Below are positions 33,634 to 34,414 of a stretch of 34,414 nt of DNA, piece after piece. Below the pieces are notes generated by a model, which had not been told where the DNA came from, did not search any database, and saw only the letters and a list, made by a program, of their open reading frames with translations. The position numbers and the translations under genes are program-made. The DNA lies in assembly GCA_030748215.1 (NCBI GenBank), contig JASMMK010000028.1:1-34414 (forward strand), in the 5' to 3' direction. The DNA comes from Candidatus Scalindua sp. Lineage in GTDB: Bacteria; Planctomycetota; Brocadiia; Brocadiales; Scalinduaceae. Position 1 is the first letter of the stretch, and the number at the start of each line of letters is the position of its first letter.

Positions 33634-34299
33634 CTATTGCTGTGCTGAGTCCTTAACGCAGCGAAAGCCAACATTGTTGTCTTTGCCGGCCTGAACACTA
33701 CAACTTCTATAAGAACAGCTCAAGATATTCAGGTGATTTATCCACGAACCTCCACGAACCACACGATATTTTCCCTCAGTATACCACTCTTGGCACCATT
33801 CCCAAATATTTCCTGCCATATCATAACAGCCAAAAGGGCTAACTCCTGAAGGATGAGTTCCAACATTTGTGGGAGCGCCTTTTGAAAAATCCAAATCAAA
33901 AACAGCCAGGCTCTGATCCGGTTTTATATTTCCCCATGGATATTCTCTTCCATCTGTACCTCTGGAAGCTTTTTCCCACTCTTTCTCTTCTGGTAGTCTT
34001 TTCCCCGCCCAATTCGCGTACGCAACAGCATCAGTCCAGTTTACACCAACCACAGGTTGATCAGGGTTGCTATATTTTACGTTTTCCCAGAAAGCCGGCT
34101 CAGCATAATTTGTTTCAGCTATAAACTTCTTGTATTGATTATTCGTTATTGGATACTTATCAATATAAAATGCATCAACATTTACAGAATTTTTCTCACT
34201 TCCCATGAGAAAAGTTCCTGCAGGAATATGAACCATCGCGGAACCGTCTTTCTCATTAATGATTCCTTTTTTCTTAGTTATGTCACTCTTTTCTTCCAT
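33634..34299 (-). CDS. SUMF1/formylglycine-generating-enzyme-like domain protein, without the FGE cysteine pair
   Basis: The 221-residue product has the FGE-sulfatase fold signatures FLMGSE (30-35), VGVNWTDAVAYANWAGKRLP (84-103), EWEKASRG, MAGNIWEWCQEW (161-172) and RGGSW (182-186). True FGEs have a cysteine three residues after GGS; here it is N188, and the other cysteines (C195, C200, C214) are at different spacing. It is probably a SUMF1-fold protein with another role. No signal peptide is visible. It is convergent with the Minf_1886 gene, with a likely promoter upstream. Confidence 0.85.
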   Translation of the reverse strand: MEEKSDITKKKGIINEKDGSAMVHIPAGTFLMGSEKNSVNVDAFYIDKYPITNNQYKKFIAETNYAEPAFWENVKYSNPDQPVVGVNWTDAVAYANWAGKRLPEEKEWEKASRGTDGREYPWGNIKPDQSLAVFDLDFSKGAPTNVGTHPSGVSPFGCYDMAGNIWEWCQEWYTEGKYRVVRGGSWINHLNILSCSYRSCSVQAGKDNNVGFRCVKDSAQQ

Positions 34300-34329
34300 A
34301 TTTATTGATACTCTTATCTAAAACTAATT

Positions 34330-34358
34330 TCTATATAATACGTCTGTTTTTTTGTTAA
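34330..34358 (-). promoter_or_regulatory. Possible promoter of the SUMF1-domain gene
   Basis: On the minus strand TTAACA (34353-34358) is followed after 17 bases by TATAGA (34330-34335), each a 5/6 match to the sigma-70 boxes. The ATG of the gene is about 30 bases further. No other gene is seen in the final stretch to 34414. Confidence 0.45.
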
Positions 34359-34414
34359 ATAATTCGGCATGTATTCCATGATTGTGTATCACTGTAACTT
34401 AACTAGCAATTATG

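Noticed and set aside
1..34414. CRISPR arrays, tRNA/rRNA genes, insertion sequences, phage genes
   Set aside because: No repeated spacer pattern, cloverleaf sequence, transposase or integrase motif was found while reading both strands; a covariance-model search would be needed to exclude small RNAs.

Overview
The window is an A+T-rich bacterial chromosome segment. Its left half is a very long, same-strand ribosomal protein super-cluster (end of tuf, then the S10, spc and alpha operons). I infer a planctomycete-type organism in the Planctomycetes/Verrucomicrobia group. The evidence is a Minf_1886-family protein (known mostly from those phyla), no rpmD (L30) between rpsE and rplO, and several zinc-binding (C+) ribosomal proteins. 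The low GC and the NapH/NapG-like polyferredoxin would fit the anammox lineage (Brocadiales), but that placement is a guess. No tRNA, rRNA, CRISPR, insertion sequence or phage gene was seen, and no gene-free stretch exceeds about 220 bases.

Region 1 (1-17234, + strand): tuf end, rpsJ, rplC, rplD, rplW, rplB, rpsS, rplV, rpsC, rplP, rpmC, rpsQ, rplN, rplX, rplE, rpsN, rpsH, rplF, rplR, rpsE, rplO, secY, adk, map, infA, rpmJ, rpsM, a methyltransferase, rpsK, rpsD, rpoA, rplQ and a dual-specificity phosphatase. Many genes overlap by 1-26 bases, so translation is probably coupled. Two genes are unusual here: a METTL25/GSTCD-like methyltransferase between rpsM and rpsK, and a DUSP23-like phosphatase after rplQ. 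L17 carries an insertion of about 32 residues that looks like an old internal duplication.

Region 2 (17345-25464): a minus-strand tatC whose product continues through a seventh membrane segment into a FecR-like domain. Divergent from it are ribH, then one gene encoding NusB fused to a PHP phosphoesterase of the TrpH/YciV (RNase AM) type, then ftsY. Next come a Tat-exported DUF362 protein and an 824-residue membrane polyferredoxin (NapH-like part, six [4Fe-4S] motifs, C-terminal DUF6599-like domain). The last two look like one envelope electron-transfer module. The modified Tat translocase nearby could export the DUF362 protein.

Region 3 (25532-34299): rpsO-pnp, a cold-shock gene with a clear intrinsic terminator, and an NtrB/NtrC-like pair whose kinase has no sensor domain and starts just after that terminator. 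Then come ricT (PSP1 domain) overlapping metG, a Minf_1886-family protein, and a convergent minus-strand SUMF1-domain gene that lacks the catalytic cysteine of true formylglycine-generating enzymes.

The most interesting items are the NusB-PHP fusion (the window also carries S10/NusE, the classical NusB partner), the TatC-FecR fusion, and the methyltransferase inside the alpha operon.
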